A DNA stretch of 64,000 nucleotides from Anaerosoma tenue (lineage in GTDB: Bacteria; Actinomycetota; Coriobacteriia; Anaerosomatales; Anaerosomataceae). Within the stretch, counting starts at the first letter, position 1; every line of letters starts with the position of its first letter. Position numbers and translations under genes: made by a program. The notes under the pieces were generated by a model that saw nothing but the letters and a program-made list of their open reading frames with translations, made no database searches and was not told where the DNA came from. Shown here in pieces: positions 50,363 to 59,214 of this stretch. The stretch spans positions 248,001 to 312,000 of the forward strand of contig NZ_JALNTY010000001.1 in the NCBI RefSeq assembly GCF_023161965.1, read 5' to 3'.

Positions 50363-52480
50363 ATGGCTGGCCGCCCGCGTAAAGGGCCGTCCCGACGGGC
50401 GGTCGCGTCCGCATCCGGCGGTCGTCCCGTGTCCTCGATGCCGATGGTGGACACCAAGCGCACTCAGGCGCTCGCGAAGCTCGGGGTGGATTCGATCGGC
50501 GATCTGGTCCGCCACTACCCGTTCCGGTATCTGGATCTCAGCACCGTGGCCGATATGCGGTCGGTGCCCACGGGAGTCGATGCCACCGTCGTGGGACGTG
50601 TCCACGACATCAAGGTCAAACATCCGCGGCCGCGTCTGTCCATCACCGAGATCGCCCTTGTCGATGGGACTGGCGCGCTGATAGGCGTCTGGTTCAACCA
50701 GCCCTACATGGCAAGCAGGTTCAGGGTGGGTGAGCGCGTCGCATTCGCCGGTACGGTGGTGTTCGAGTACGGACTCAAGCAAATGCGCAGTCCGTTCGTT
50801 GAGCGGCTGGACGACGATGGAGACGGTCCGGGGATAGCGCGTATCCTGCCTGTCCACCGGGCAACCGAGGGGCTCTCGACGAACTGGATCCGCCGCCTGG
50901 TCACGGAGGCGCTCACGCTGGCGGGTGATGTCCCGGATCCCCTTCCTGCCCGCATCAGGGCGCAGAGGGCCCTCGTCCCCTTAGCGACGGCGCTACGCGA
51001 CATCCACTTTCCCGGGACTCCGGACGACGTGGATCGCGCGCGCCGTCGGCTCGCGTATGACGAGCTGTTCGCCGTGCAGCTCACGATGGGGAGACGTCGT
51101 CAGGCGGTCGTGGACGACATCGCGGGAATCGCTCACGAGGTCGCAGGTCCCGCGATCGACGCCCTCGCGGCCGCTGTGCCGTTCGAGCTGACCGGGGACC
51201 AGAAGGGTGCGCTCCGCGATATCCTCGGCGATATGGCCTCGGAACGTCCGATGAACCGGTTGCTGCTCGGTGACGTGGGTACCGGGAAGACCGTGGTCGC
51301 GGCACATGCGCTCGCCGCGTGCGCAGACTCCGGCACCCAGGCAGCCATGATGGCTCCCACCGAGGTGCTCGCCATGCAGTACTCACGGGCGGTGGGACCG
51401 CTGCTCGACCGCGCCGGCGTCGGCTGGGCGCTGCTGACCGGATCCACGAAGCGCAGCGATCGCGATCGCATCCTCGCCAGCCTGGCCGACGGGAGCACGA
51501 CGGTCGTGTTCGGGACGCACGCCCTGATCCAGAACGACGTCGTCTACCAGCGGCTCTCTCTCGCGGTGGTCGACGAGCAGCACCGCTTCGGTGTGCAGCA
51601 GCGGCTCGCCCTGCGGGCCAAGGGCGTCGCTCCGGACCTCCTCGTGATGACCGCAACGCCCATCCCGAGGAGTCTTGCGCTCACACTCTACGGCGACCTC
51701 GACACCACCTATCTTCGGGTGCGCCCGGGAGGACGGACGGCGGATCACGTGTCGACGCGGGTGGTGCCGATGAGCGGACGCGCGGACGCCTACCAGTCGG
51801 TCAAGGACGCGGTCGGCCGCGGCGAACAGGCGTATGTCGTGTGCGCTCTGGTCGATGAAAGCGACGCCACGCAGGCGCGAGCCGCCACGACCGAGGCTCG
51901 CCGTCTCCAGCGGCAGGTCTTCCCCGATCTGCGTGTCGGACTGCTCACCGGGCAGATGTCCTCGGCGGAGAAGATCAAGGCGATGGAGCGTTTCCGATCC
52001 GGGGAGACTGACGTCCTGGTCGCGACCACCGTGATCGAGGTGGGTGTCGACGTTCCGGCCGCGACCGTCATGATCGTGGAGGACGCGGATCGGTTCGGTC
52101 TGGCGCAGCTCCATCAACTCCGAGGCAGGATCGGACGCGCTGAACGGCCGGGGACGTTCCTTCTGTTCGCGGATCCCAAGACCGAGGACGGTCGCGCCCG
52201 CATGGAAGCCATCGCAGCTACCAACGACGGTTTCGAGCTCGCCGAGCTCGACCTCCGCCTCCGCGGCGAGGGGGAGGTCCTTGGCCAGCGGCAGAGCGGC
52301 GTCCCTGGTTTGCGGCTCGCGTCTCTCGCCACGGACGGCGACCTGCTCGACGCGGCCCGTGAGGACGCGGCCGCGCTGATGGCGGAGGATCCACACCTCG
52401 ATGATGCGGCCCACGTCCCGCTGCGGGAGGATGCGGCGCTGCGCGTCGGGGCCGCGTGGGAGTGGACGAGCAGCGGATGA
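50363..52480 (+). CDS. recG: ATP-dependent DNA helicase RecG
   Basis: Fork-reversal and branch-migration helicase. 705 residues: an N-terminal wedge domain (about 50-200), Walker A GDVGTGKT, Walker B DEQH, TATPIPR, and the motif V-VI region ATTVIEVGVDVPAA...QLHQLRGRIGR. It follows fakB as in many Gram-positive genomes; rsmD overlaps its stop. Confidence 0.96.
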   Translation: MAGRPRKGPSRRAVASASGGRPVSSMPMVDTKRTQALAKLGVDSIGDLVRHYPFRYLDLSTVADMRSVPTGVDATVVGRVHDIKVKHPRPRLSITEIALVDGTGALIGVWFNQPYMASRFRVGERVAFAGTVVFEYGLKQMRSPFVERLDDDGDGPGIARILPVHRATEGLSTNWIRRLVTEALTLAGDVPDPLPARIRAQRALVPLATALRDIHFPGTPDDVDRARRRLAYDELFAVQLTMGRRRQAVVDDIAGIAHEVAGPAIDALAAAVPFELTGDQKGALRDILGDMASERPMNRLLLGDVGTGKTVVAAHALAACADSGTQAAMMAPTEVLAMQYSRAVGPLLDRAGVGWALLTGSTKRSDRDRILASLADGSTTVVFGTHALIQNDVVYQRLSLAVVDEQHRFGVQQRLALRAKGVAPDLLVMTATPIPRSLALTLYGDLDTTYLRVRPGGRTADHVSTRVVPMSGRADAYQSVKDAVGRGEQAYVVCALVDESDATQARAATTEARRLQRQVFPDLRVGLLTGQMSSAEKIKAMERFRSGETDVLVATTVIEVGVDVPAATVMIVEDADRFGLAQLHQLRGRIGRAERPGTFLLFADPKTEDGRARMEAIAATNDGFELAELDLRLRGEGEVLGQRQSGVPGLRLASLATDGDLLDAAREDAAALMAEDPHLDDAAHVPLREDAALRVGAAWEWTSSG

Positions 52481-53040
52481 GGATCATCGGTGGACAATGG
52501 AAGGGGCGTCCACTGACGGCGCCGCCTGGTTCCGGCACACGACCTACGACCGACCGGGTGCGTGAGGCGGTCTTCTCTTCGCTGTACTCGATCCTGGGCG
52601 ACCTGGACGACGTCTCGGCGCTCGACCTCTATGCGGGAAGCGGCGCGCTCGGCATCGAGGCGCTGTCCCGCGGCGCGCGCCACGTGACGTTCGTCGAGCG
52701 TGACCGTCGGGCGCTGGCAGCGATCCGGAAGAACCTCGCCTCTGTCGAAGCACCGCCTGAGCGCTGGCAAGTCGTGCAGACCGACGCGTCACGCCTGGCC
52801 ACGGCCTCACCGGGCCCGGCGGCGGCGTTGCTCTTTGCGGACCCTCCCTATACGATAGTGCCTGCCGAGGAGTGGCAGGTCCTGGAAGCGCTCGGGAGTT
52901 CCGGGTGGTTGAGTCCGGGGTGTATCGTCGTGTATGAGCATCGGTGGGATTCCGCCGCGGCTCCCCGGCAGGGGTTCGTCCTCATCTCGCAGAAGCGGTA
53001 TGGGGACACCGGGGTTTCGTTCGCACGGTATGAAGGGTGA
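52477..53040 (+). CDS. rsmD: 16S rRNA (guanine-966-N2)-methyltransferase RsmD
   Basis: 187 residues. Starts MRIIGGQWKGRPL, then SAM-binding DLYAGSGALGIEALSRGA and the catalytic FADPPY. Methylates G966 in the 30S head. ATG at 52477 overlaps the recG stop; coaD follows 9 nt later, the classic rsmD-coaD pairing. Confidence 0.95.
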   Translation: MRIIGGQWKGRPLTAPPGSGTRPTTDRVREAVFSSLYSILGDLDDVSALDLYAGSGALGIEALSRGARHVTFVERDRRALAAIRKNLASVEAPPERWQVVQTDASRLATASPGPAAALLFADPPYTIVPAEEWQVLEALGSSGWLSPGCIVVYEHRWDSAAAPRQGFVLISQKRYGDTGVSFARYEG

Positions 53041-53049
53041 CCCATCCAC

Positions 53050-53541
53050 GTGAACCGAGCACTGTGTCCGGGGACGTACGACCCGGTGACCAACGGACAC
53101 CTCGACGTGATCGAGCGCGCTGCGGCGATCTTCGACGAGGTCGTCGTGGGGGTAGCACTCAGTCCGGACAAGGGCGGCGGTCCTCTGTTCGGGCTCGAGG
53201 AGCGTGTCGGGTTCATCGAAGACGCGCTCACGCAGTTGGAGAACGTAAGGGTACTCCCTTTCGATTCACTTCTAGTAGAATTCGCGCAGGAGATGGATGC
53301 AAAGGTCATCATCAAGGGACTCCGCGCTGTGACCGATTTCGAGCGTGAGTTCCAGATGGCCCAGTTGAACTACCGTCTCGACCAGAACGTCGAGACGATG
53401 TTCATCATGTCCATCCCCGAGTACGCGTATTTGAGTTCGTCGGCCGTTAAGGAGATCGCCCGCCACGGCGGGTCGGTGAAAGGGCTCGTGCCAGACGCAG
53501 TATGCGAGGCGCTGACCTCGCGGTTGCACCAGTCCCTCTAG
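53050..53541 (+). CDS. coaD: Phosphopantetheine adenylyltransferase
   Basis: Penultimate step of coenzyme A synthesis. 163 residues, GTG start; nucleotidyltransferase motif TNGH at 14-17, KGLRAVTDFE and the YLSSSAVKE motif. It supplies CoA for the acyl-carrier and fatty-acid genes further downstream. Followed after 10 nt by a coiled-coil gene. Confidence 0.96.
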   Translation: MNRALCPGTYDPVTNGHLDVIERAAAIFDEVVVGVALSPDKGGGPLFGLEERVGFIEDALTQLENVRVLPFDSLLVEFAQEMDAKVIIKGLRAVTDFEREFQMAQLNYRLDQNVETMFIMSIPEYAYLSSSAVKEIARHGGSVKGLVPDAVCEALTSRLHQSL

Positions 53542-53551
53542 GGAGGTACGC

Positions 53552-54013
53552 ATGGATATCTTGGCGCTCATCGACCGTATCGAAGAACTCATCGACAGCG
53601 GCCGCAACGTGCCGTTGTCACACTCCAAGATCGTCGATCCGGACAAGATCTACGAGTTGATCGACGAGATCAGGGCGCAGTTCCCCGACGAGCTCAAGCA
53701 GGCGCGGTGGATCGTCAAGGAGCGGCAGGAGATGCTCGAGGAGGCCGAGAAGGAGGCCAACCGTGTGCTTGAAGAGGCACGCGCGCGTGCAGAGGCCATG
53801 GCCGCAGAGCAGGAGATCGTCAAGCTCGCCGAGCAGCAGGCTGCCGACATCCTCGACAACGCACGGGCTCGAGAGCGTGAGGTCCGCCTGGGCGCGGAGG
53901 ACTACGCCGACGAGATGATGGCCAACCTCGAGGTGAACCTGGGCAAGCTCCTCACGGCGGTGCAGCGTAGCCGCGACCGCCTGCAGGGCAAGGTCTCCCA
54001 GCGCGGACAGTGA
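53552..54013 (+). CDS. Coiled-coil protein, SepIVA/DivIVA- or AtpF-like
   Basis: 153 residues, almost wholly helical: residues 1-35 (DILALIDRIEELIDSG...PLSHSKIVDPDK) look like a small N-terminal domain and about 50-145 form a highly charged coiled coil rich in Glu/Ala/Arg. Its place between coaD and DUF177-rpmF matches the mycobacterial septum protein SepIVA, which precedes DUF177. I infer a role in septum or cell-wall organisation, but the protein is shorter than SepIVA and could be confused with an ATP synthase b-subunit fragment; no membrane helix is present. Confidence 0.65.
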   Translation: MDILALIDRIEELIDSGRNVPLSHSKIVDPDKIYELIDEIRAQFPDELKQARWIVKERQEMLEEAEKEANRVLEEARARAEAMAAEQEIVKLAEQQAADILDNARAREREVRLGAEDYADEMMANLEVNLGKLLTAVQRSRDRLQGKVSQRGQ

Positions 54014-54555
54014 GCGCAGCATCGGTCTACGTCGTGGACGTCCGGGAGATCCTGGACGACCTCGGCGCCAGTATCCCGCTCGTCGGCGACGTGCAGCTTC
54101 CCGACATCGAGCTCGGGACCGAGCTGTTCAGGTCGAGCGAGCCCGCTCATCTTGATGCGGTGCTCTCATCGGCGGGGGCGGGGATCGTCCTTAGCGGCAC
54201 GGTGACGACGACGCTCGACGCCACGTGTTCGCGTTGCCTCCGCGAGTTCCCGCTGACGATCACGGCCGGCCTCGACGGCTTCTACGTGCATCCCGGCATG
54301 GAGGACGAGCTGCCCGAGGAGCAGGAATACGAGTACATCGTTGACGGGTCGGTCGACCTCACCGCGGCAATCCTTTCGGCCATCGCTCTCGAGCTGCCGT
54401 TCGCGCCAGTCCACGATGCCGACTGTCCAGGTATCTGTCCTAGCTGCGGCGCGGATCTCGCCGAAGGCCCGTGCGACTGCGGCCCTGACCTTTCGAGGTC
54501 GCCCTTCGCGGCTCTGGCCGACCTCCTCCCCGAGGCGGACGACGCCGAGGAGTGA
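54010..54555 (+). CDS. DUF177 protein (YceD family)
   Basis: 181 residues. CSRCLREF, then acidic region, then [12 protein letters not shown] and CDCGP supply a likely zinc site at the C-terminus. YceD/DUF177 proteins, nearly always next to rpmF, are linked to 23S rRNA processing or accumulation. GTG overlaps the previous stop. It has rpmF downstream, 140 nt away with its own promoter. Confidence 0.9.
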   Translation: MSAASVYVVDVREILDDLGASIPLVGDVQLPDIELGTELFRSSEPAHLDAVLSSAGAGIVLSGTVTTTLDATCSRCLREFPLTITAGLDGFYVHPGMEDELPEEQEYEYIVDGSVDLTAAILSAIALELPFAPVHDADCPGICPSCGADLAEGPCDCGPDLSRSPFAALADLLPEADDAEE

Positions 54556-54580
54556 GCAACCCGCGCGTGTGTCGCGCCCC

Positions 54581-54611
54581 TTGCATGTCGTGTGCGCGGC
54601 TGTGCTATCAT
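54581..54611 (+). promoter_or_regulatory. Promoter of rpmF
   Basis: TTGCAT (54581-54586), a 19-nt spacer and TATCAT (54606-54611) with an extended TGC. About 80 nt of leader precede the rpmF ATG. Confidence 0.6.
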
Positions 54612-54695
54612 GTCGCCTTGCGCCGACCGGCTGACGGTCGCCTCAATGCATCTTCGTGCCGCTTCAGATGCGGCGCCTCGAAGGGAGTACGTGTC

Positions 54696-54872
54696 ATGGC
54701 GGTACCCAAGAGAAAGACGACACGGGCCACCCGTGACGCTCGTCGCGCCACCCACCACGTGGAAGCGCCGTCGCGTTCGGTCTGCCCACAGTGCCACGAG
54801 CCGAAGCTTCCCCATCGTGTGTGCCCCTCATGCGGGTACTACGATGGCAGGGAGATCATCGACACCGAGTAA
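54696..54872 (+). CDS. rpmF: Ribosomal protein bL32
   Basis: 58 residues beginning MAVPKRKTT, with four cysteines at 30, 33, 43 and 46 forming the zinc ribbon. Like bL28 at 47.1 kb it is the zinc-binding version. ATG at 54696 follows AAGGGAG. It follows the DUF177 gene, a conserved pairing. Confidence 0.96.
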   Translation: MAVPKRKTTRATRDARRATHHVEAPSRSVCPQCHEPKLPHRVCPSCGYYDGREIIDTE

Positions 54873-54934
54873 GCCTGGACGGCGCCGAGATACAGGCGCC
54901 GTCTTCAGTTCAGGGCCAGGGGAGGCGAGCGGCA

Positions 54935-57028
54935 GTGCCGGGGGGACTCTTCGCTCCACGAGGCATCGCTGTGGTCGGGGCGTCGCGCGACCCCTCCAAG
55001 GTCGGTGGCGCAGTGCTCGCCAACATCGTGTCGGGCGGCTACGGTGGGGCCATCTATCCCGTGAATCCCAACGCCACGGAGATCGGTGGCTACGCCGCGT
55101 ACGGTTCGGTGGCAGACGTCCCGGACCCCGTGGACATGGCTGTGATCGTCGTCCCCGCTCGTGGCGCGGTGGATGCCGTCCGCCAGTGCGCCGGCAGGGG
55201 CATCGGCTCCGCGGTCGTGATCTCAGCGGGGTTCCGCGAGACCGGAGCGGCGGGTGCTGTGATCGAGCGCGAGCTGGTGGCTGCCGCCCGCGACGGCGGC
55301 GTGCGGATCCTCGGTCCCAACTGCCTCGGCCTCATCGCCACGCGCTCCTCGCTCAACGCCTCGTTCGCCCCGATCATGCCCGCACCGGGCGGGATCTCGT
55401 TCCTCTCTCAGTCCGGAGCACTCGGTACGGCGATACTCGACTGGGCGCGGGGAGAGGGTATCGGCCTCGCACATTTCGTGAGCCTCGGCAACAAAGCGGA
55501 CATCTCCGAGGTCGACCTCATCCGGATGTGGTCTCACGATCCCGACACGCGCGTGGTCGTGGCGTATCTGGAAGCGATCTCCCACGGCCGCGCGTTCGTC
55601 GATTCGGTCATCGGCCTGCGCTCGCACGCCCCGTTCATCGCGCTGACGGCCGGCAGTTCCGACGCCGGCGCGAAGGCCGTCTCTTCTCACACCGGCAGTC
55701 TTGCAGGGTCACGCGTCGCCTACGAGGCGGCGTTCCGCAAGGCGGGCGCCGTGCCTGCACGGACGGTCCAGGAGCTCTTCGACCTCGCCGAAGGCTTCTC
55801 ACGGCAGCCGCTCCCGGCAGGGCCGGGAACGGTGATACTCACCAACGCCGGTGGTCCGGCGATCCTCGCCACCGACGCGTGCGCCGCTGAAGGGCTCACG
55901 CTTGCGAGTCTCGAGCCGTCCACCGTGTCCGCGCTGCGCGAGGTCCTTCCCGACGCGGCCGCCGTCTACAACCCGGTCGATATCCTCGGCGATGCTCCGG
56001 CCAGCCGCTTCGACGCCGCCGCGCGCATCCTGGTCGAGGATCCCGGGGTCCGCTCGCTCATCGTGGTGCTGACGCCACAGGCCATGACCGAGGCGCTGGA
56101 GACCGCACAGACGGTCGCATCGGTCGCTGCGGACAGCAGCGTCACGACTCTGGCAGTGTTCATGGGCGACCAGACCGTGGCGGAAGCCAACACCTACCTC
56201 AGGGAGCACGACGTGCCCACATACGCCTTCCCCGAGCGCGCGGTCGCCACCCTTGCGGCGATGCAGCGGCACGCCTTGCGGATCGCCCGGCCCGAGGCGC
56301 CGGTCCGTCATGTGGAGGCCGAGACACGCGTGGTGCGTGAGGCGATCGATCATGCTCGTGAGGCGGGACGCACGTTCATCACCGAGTCCTCCGCCGCCCG
56401 CATCGCGGGGGCCTATGGTATCCGTGTTCCCGCGTCGGGGCTCGCACACGATCTGTCCGAGGCCCGGTCCCTCGCGGCCTCCATCGGGTTCCCGGTGGTC
56501 ATGAAGATCGCCAGTCCGGATGTCCTGCACAAATCGGACATCGGCGGGATCGTGTTCGATATCGACTCGGTCGATGCGGTCGAGGACGCGTACGACTCGA
56601 TCATGCGCAAGGTCATGCATCGCCTCCCGGAGGCGACCATCTGGGGCGTGACGCTCCAGGAGCAGCTTCCTCCCGGCCGTGAGGTCATCATCGGCGTGAA
56701 CAGGGACGCCTCCTTCGGCCCCATCCTCATGTTCGGTCTGGGCGGCATCTACGTGGAAGTCCTGAAGGATGTCTCGTTCAGGATGTGTCCGGTGACCCCC
56801 GATGACGCCCGGGAGATGGTCGACGAGATCAGGAGCAACGCCCTTCTTCGCGGCGCGAGGGGAGAGGCACCGGCCGACATCGAGGCGATCGTCGACGTCA
56901 TCTGCCGCGTCTCCGCGTTGGCCATGGAGTTCGAGGACATCACCGAGCTCGACATCAACCCGCTCATCGTTGGTATGCGTTCAACGGGAGCGGTCGCTGC
57001 AGACATCCGCATCGGGATCGGAGGATGA
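54935..57028 (+). CDS. ADP-forming acyl-CoA synthetase (acetate-CoA ligase type)
   Basis: Converts acyl-CoA, ADP and phosphate to the acid and ATP (or the reverse). 697 residues from GTG 54935 behind GGGGAGG. The N-terminal CoA-binding Rossmann domain (GVVGAS-type motif here VVGASRDPSKVGG), GPNCLGL, the catalytic His in SSHTGSLAG, then a C-terminal ATP-grasp domain from about residue 470 with VVMKIASPDVLHKSDIGG. Alpha and beta parts are fused. This enzyme is typical of archaea and some fermenting bacteria, where it conserves energy from acetate-CoA. It is coupled to the DRTGG gene that follows. Confidence 0.9.
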   Translation: MPGGLFAPRGIAVVGASRDPSKVGGAVLANIVSGGYGGAIYPVNPNATEIGGYAAYGSVADVPDPVDMAVIVVPARGAVDAVRQCAGRGIGSAVVISAGFRETGAAGAVIERELVAAARDGGVRILGPNCLGLIATRSSLNASFAPIMPAPGGISFLSQSGALGTAILDWARGEGIGLAHFVSLGNKADISEVDLIRMWSHDPDTRVVVAYLEAISHGRAFVDSVIGLRSHAPFIALTAGSSDAGAKAVSSHTGSLAGSRVAYEAAFRKAGAVPARTVQELFDLAEGFSRQPLPAGPGTVILTNAGGPAILATDACAAEGLTLASLEPSTVSALREVLPDAAAVYNPVDILGDAPASRFDAAARILVEDPGVRSLIVVLTPQAMTEALETAQTVASVAADSSVTTLAVFMGDQTVAEANTYLREHDVPTYAFPERAVATLAAMQRHALRIARPEAPVRHVEAETRVVREAIDHAREAGRTFITESSAARIAGAYGIRVPASGLAHDLSEARSLAASIGFPVVMKIASPDVLHKSDIGGIVFDIDSVDAVEDAYDSIMRKVMHRLPEATIWGVTLQEQLPPGREVIIGVNRDASFGPILMFGLGGIYVEVLKDVSFRMCPVTPDDAREMVDEIRSNALLRGARGEAPADIEAIVDVICRVSALAMEFEDITELDINPLIVGMRSTGAVAADIRIGIGG

Positions 57029-57030
57029 CC

Positions 57031-58092
57031 ATGCGCTCCATCATCGTCACGTCGACGAAGCCGTACACGGGCAAGAGCGGTATCGCCGTCGCACTCACCC
57101 GGATCCTCGCCGACAGGGGCTACGACGTCGGCTACTTCAAGCCGTACGGGACGATGCCGGTCACCGTCGACGGTGTGACCACCGACGAGGACGCGCTGTA
57201 CGTCAACCAGGTCCTGGAGCGACCGTCTCCGCTTGACGCTGTCTGTCCGGTCGTACGGACCCAGGCGTTCATAGAGCGCATGTTGGCGGGCGAGGCGGCG
57301 GATACGCACCCTGCGGTCCTCGACGCGTTCGACCGATGCTCGGCAGGTCGGGACGTGATGGTGGTAGAGGGCCCCACCGAGCCTGCGCAAGGCACCTGCG
57401 CCGGACTGTCCCTGGGCGATATCGGTCCGCTGCTGTCGGCGCCGGTCCTGCTCGTCGACCGGCCACGCCCCACCGACCTCCCCGAAGACGCTCTCTGGAT
57501 GGCGCACTACCTTGGCGAACAGCTGTGCGGCGTCATCCTGAACGGGATCCACGAGTCACGGCTGCCCGTCGCCCGTGAGCGCATCGTCCCCTTCCTCGAG
57601 TCCCGCGGAGTACCGATGCTCGGCGTGATCCCGTTCGACCCCGCGCTCGGCTCGGTCACCGTCAGGGAGATCGTCGATGCCCTCGATGCCGTGGTCATCA
57701 CCGCCGAAGACCGGCTGCAGGACACGGTGGAGGCGTTCATGGTAGGAGCCATGGGTCAGGAGAAGGCGTTGCGGTTCTTCCGTCGCAAGGCGAACAAGGC
57801 GGTCATCACCGGAGGCGACCGCGCCGACGTCCAGCTTGCGGCCCTTGAGACCAGCACCCGCGCCATCGTCCTCACCGGCAACCTCAGGCCGGACCCGTTC
57901 GTCATCGCCCGTGCCGAGGATCTCGGGGTGCCGATGCTCCTGGTGGACACCGACACGCTCACTGCCGTGGAGCGGATGGAGGCGCTGCTCGGGCGTGTGC
58001 ATCTCCACGACCCGCTCAAGGCTGCTAGAATACGCCGGATGCTCGAGGAGCACTGCGATCTGGAGAGGCTCCTGAGCGCCATCGGTCTGTGA
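57031..58092 (+). CDS. P-loop/DRTGG-domain protein, Pta N-terminal-like
   Basis: 353 residues from ATG 57031 (behind GGAGG; ATG 57025 overlaps the previous stop and adds two residues). An N-terminal P-loop of the dethiobiotin-synthetase type (STKPYTGKSG) is followed by a DRTGG domain (about 210-320). This is the N-terminal half of long phosphotransacetylases, but the catalytic PTA domain is missing. Next to the ADP-forming CoA ligase it may sense metabolites or regulate that enzyme. Function unknown. Its stop overlaps the plsX region. Confidence 0.75.
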   Translation: MRSIIVTSTKPYTGKSGIAVALTRILADRGYDVGYFKPYGTMPVTVDGVTTDEDALYVNQVLERPSPLDAVCPVVRTQAFIERMLAGEAADTHPAVLDAFDRCSAGRDVMVVEGPTEPAQGTCAGLSLGDIGPLLSAPVLLVDRPRPTDLPEDALWMAHYLGEQLCGVILNGIHESRLPVARERIVPFLESRGVPMLGVIPFDPALGSVTVREIVDALDAVVITAEDRLQDTVEAFMVGAMGQEKALRFFRRKANKAVITGGDRADVQLAALETSTRAIVLTGNLRPDPFVIARAEDLGVPMLLVDTDTLTAVERMEALLGRVHLHDPLKAARIRRMLEEHCDLERLLSAIGL

Positions 58093-58121
58093 ACGTACGC
58101 ATGATGCGGGAGGAGCCACCG

Positions 58122-59123
58122 GTGCATGACAAGCCAGTGACGGTCGCTGTGGACGCCATGGGCGGCGATCACGCACCGGACGTCGTCATCGACGGGGTAC
58201 GGACGGCGTTGCAGCAGGACGCGTCCCTCTCTGTGCTGCTCGTAGGCACCGAGGAGGTCCTCGCCTCGTTCGAGCACGAGCGTTGCACAGCGGTGGTCGC
58301 GACCGAGACCATCGCGATGGACGAGCATCCGGCCTCCGCGGTCCGCTCGAAGAAGGACAGCTCGATCGTCGTCGGCTGTCGCCTCGTGCGCGAAGGACGC
58401 GCCCGCGGGTTCTTCAGTGCAGGCAGCACCGGCGCATGCATGGCTGCGGCGACGCTTGGCATGGGGCGCCTCTCCGGTGTCGTGCGGCCAGCCCTCGCCA
58501 CGGTCATCCCCGCCGGAGCACGCCCCACGACCCTCATCGATATCGGCGCCAACGCCGACGTCAAACCGGAGATGATCGTGCAGTTCGCATACATGGGTAG
58601 CGCGTACTCCCGCGTGCTCCTCGGTGTGGAGGAACCCACGATCGGCCTGCTCAACATCGGCGAAGAGCCCACGAAAGGGTCCGCGCTCGCACAGGAGGCG
58701 TATGCGCTGTTGGGAGAGGTCCCCGGGTTCGTCGGCAACGTCGAGGGCGCGGATGTCCCTTCAGGCGTCGTCGACGTGATCGTCACTGACGGCTTCACTG
58801 GCAACGTGACGCTGAAGGTCCTCGAGGGGCTGTCGAGAGTGCTGCTGGGTGAAGTGAAGACCGCGCTTACGTCCTCGATAGCGGCCAAGATGGCCGCCGC
58901 AGTGGTGCAGCCCTCGCTCATCGCCCTGAAGGAGCGCCTCGATCCGGACGTCTACGGTGGAGCGCCGCTGCTTGGTGTGAACGGTGTCTGCATGATCGGC
59001 CATGGCAGCTCCAACGCCAGGGCCGTGGCGAGTGGCGTCGTGGCCACGGCCCGCGCCATACGTGGAGACCTGACCGGCCAGATCGCTGCGTCCCTCGCGC
59101 CTTCGGCCGGGGTGGACGCATAA
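58122..59123 (+). CDS. plsX: Phosphate acyltransferase PlsX
   Basis: Makes acyl-phosphate from acyl-ACP for PlsY. 333 residues from GTG 58122, supported by GGGAGGAG 6 nt upstream and by the family start just before VAVDAMGGDHAP. Further motifs: SAGSTGA and DGFTGNV. GTG 58089 overlaps the previous stop and would add 11 residues. Its partner plsY is at the start of the window and the fab genes follow. Confidence 0.94.
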   Translation: MHDKPVTVAVDAMGGDHAPDVVIDGVRTALQQDASLSVLLVGTEEVLASFEHERCTAVVATETIAMDEHPASAVRSKKDSSIVVGCRLVREGRARGFFSAGSTGACMAAATLGMGRLSGVVRPALATVIPAGARPTTLIDIGANADVKPEMIVQFAYMGSAYSRVLLGVEEPTIGLLNIGEEPTKGSALAQEAYALLGEVPGFVGNVEGADVPSGVVDVIVTDGFTGNVTLKVLEGLSRVLLGEVKTALTSSIAAKMAAAVVQPSLIALKERLDPDVYGGAPLLGVNGVCMIGHGSSNARAVASGVVATARAIRGDLTGQIAASLAPSAGVDA

Positions 59124-59146
59124 GCAGCCTCCGGGATGCCCGTGCG

Positions 59147-59164
59147 CCCGTGAACGGGTACACT
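59147..59164 (+). promoter_or_regulatory. Possible promoter/operator before fabH
   Basis: Inverted repeat CCCGTgaACGGG (59147-59158) touching TACACT (59159-59164). It could be a -10 with an overlapping operator for a fatty-acid regulator. Weak; no -35. Confidence 0.3.
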
Positions 59165-59214
59165 ACTCGGACATTCAGCCGCGCCGCGCCACGTGCGACG
59201 CACGACGAGGGGCC

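Noticed and set aside
53552-54013. ATP synthase subunit b
   Set aside because: The helical Glu/Ala-rich pattern is similar, but there is no N-terminal membrane helix and no other atp gene is near; the gene order fits a SepIVA-like protein better.
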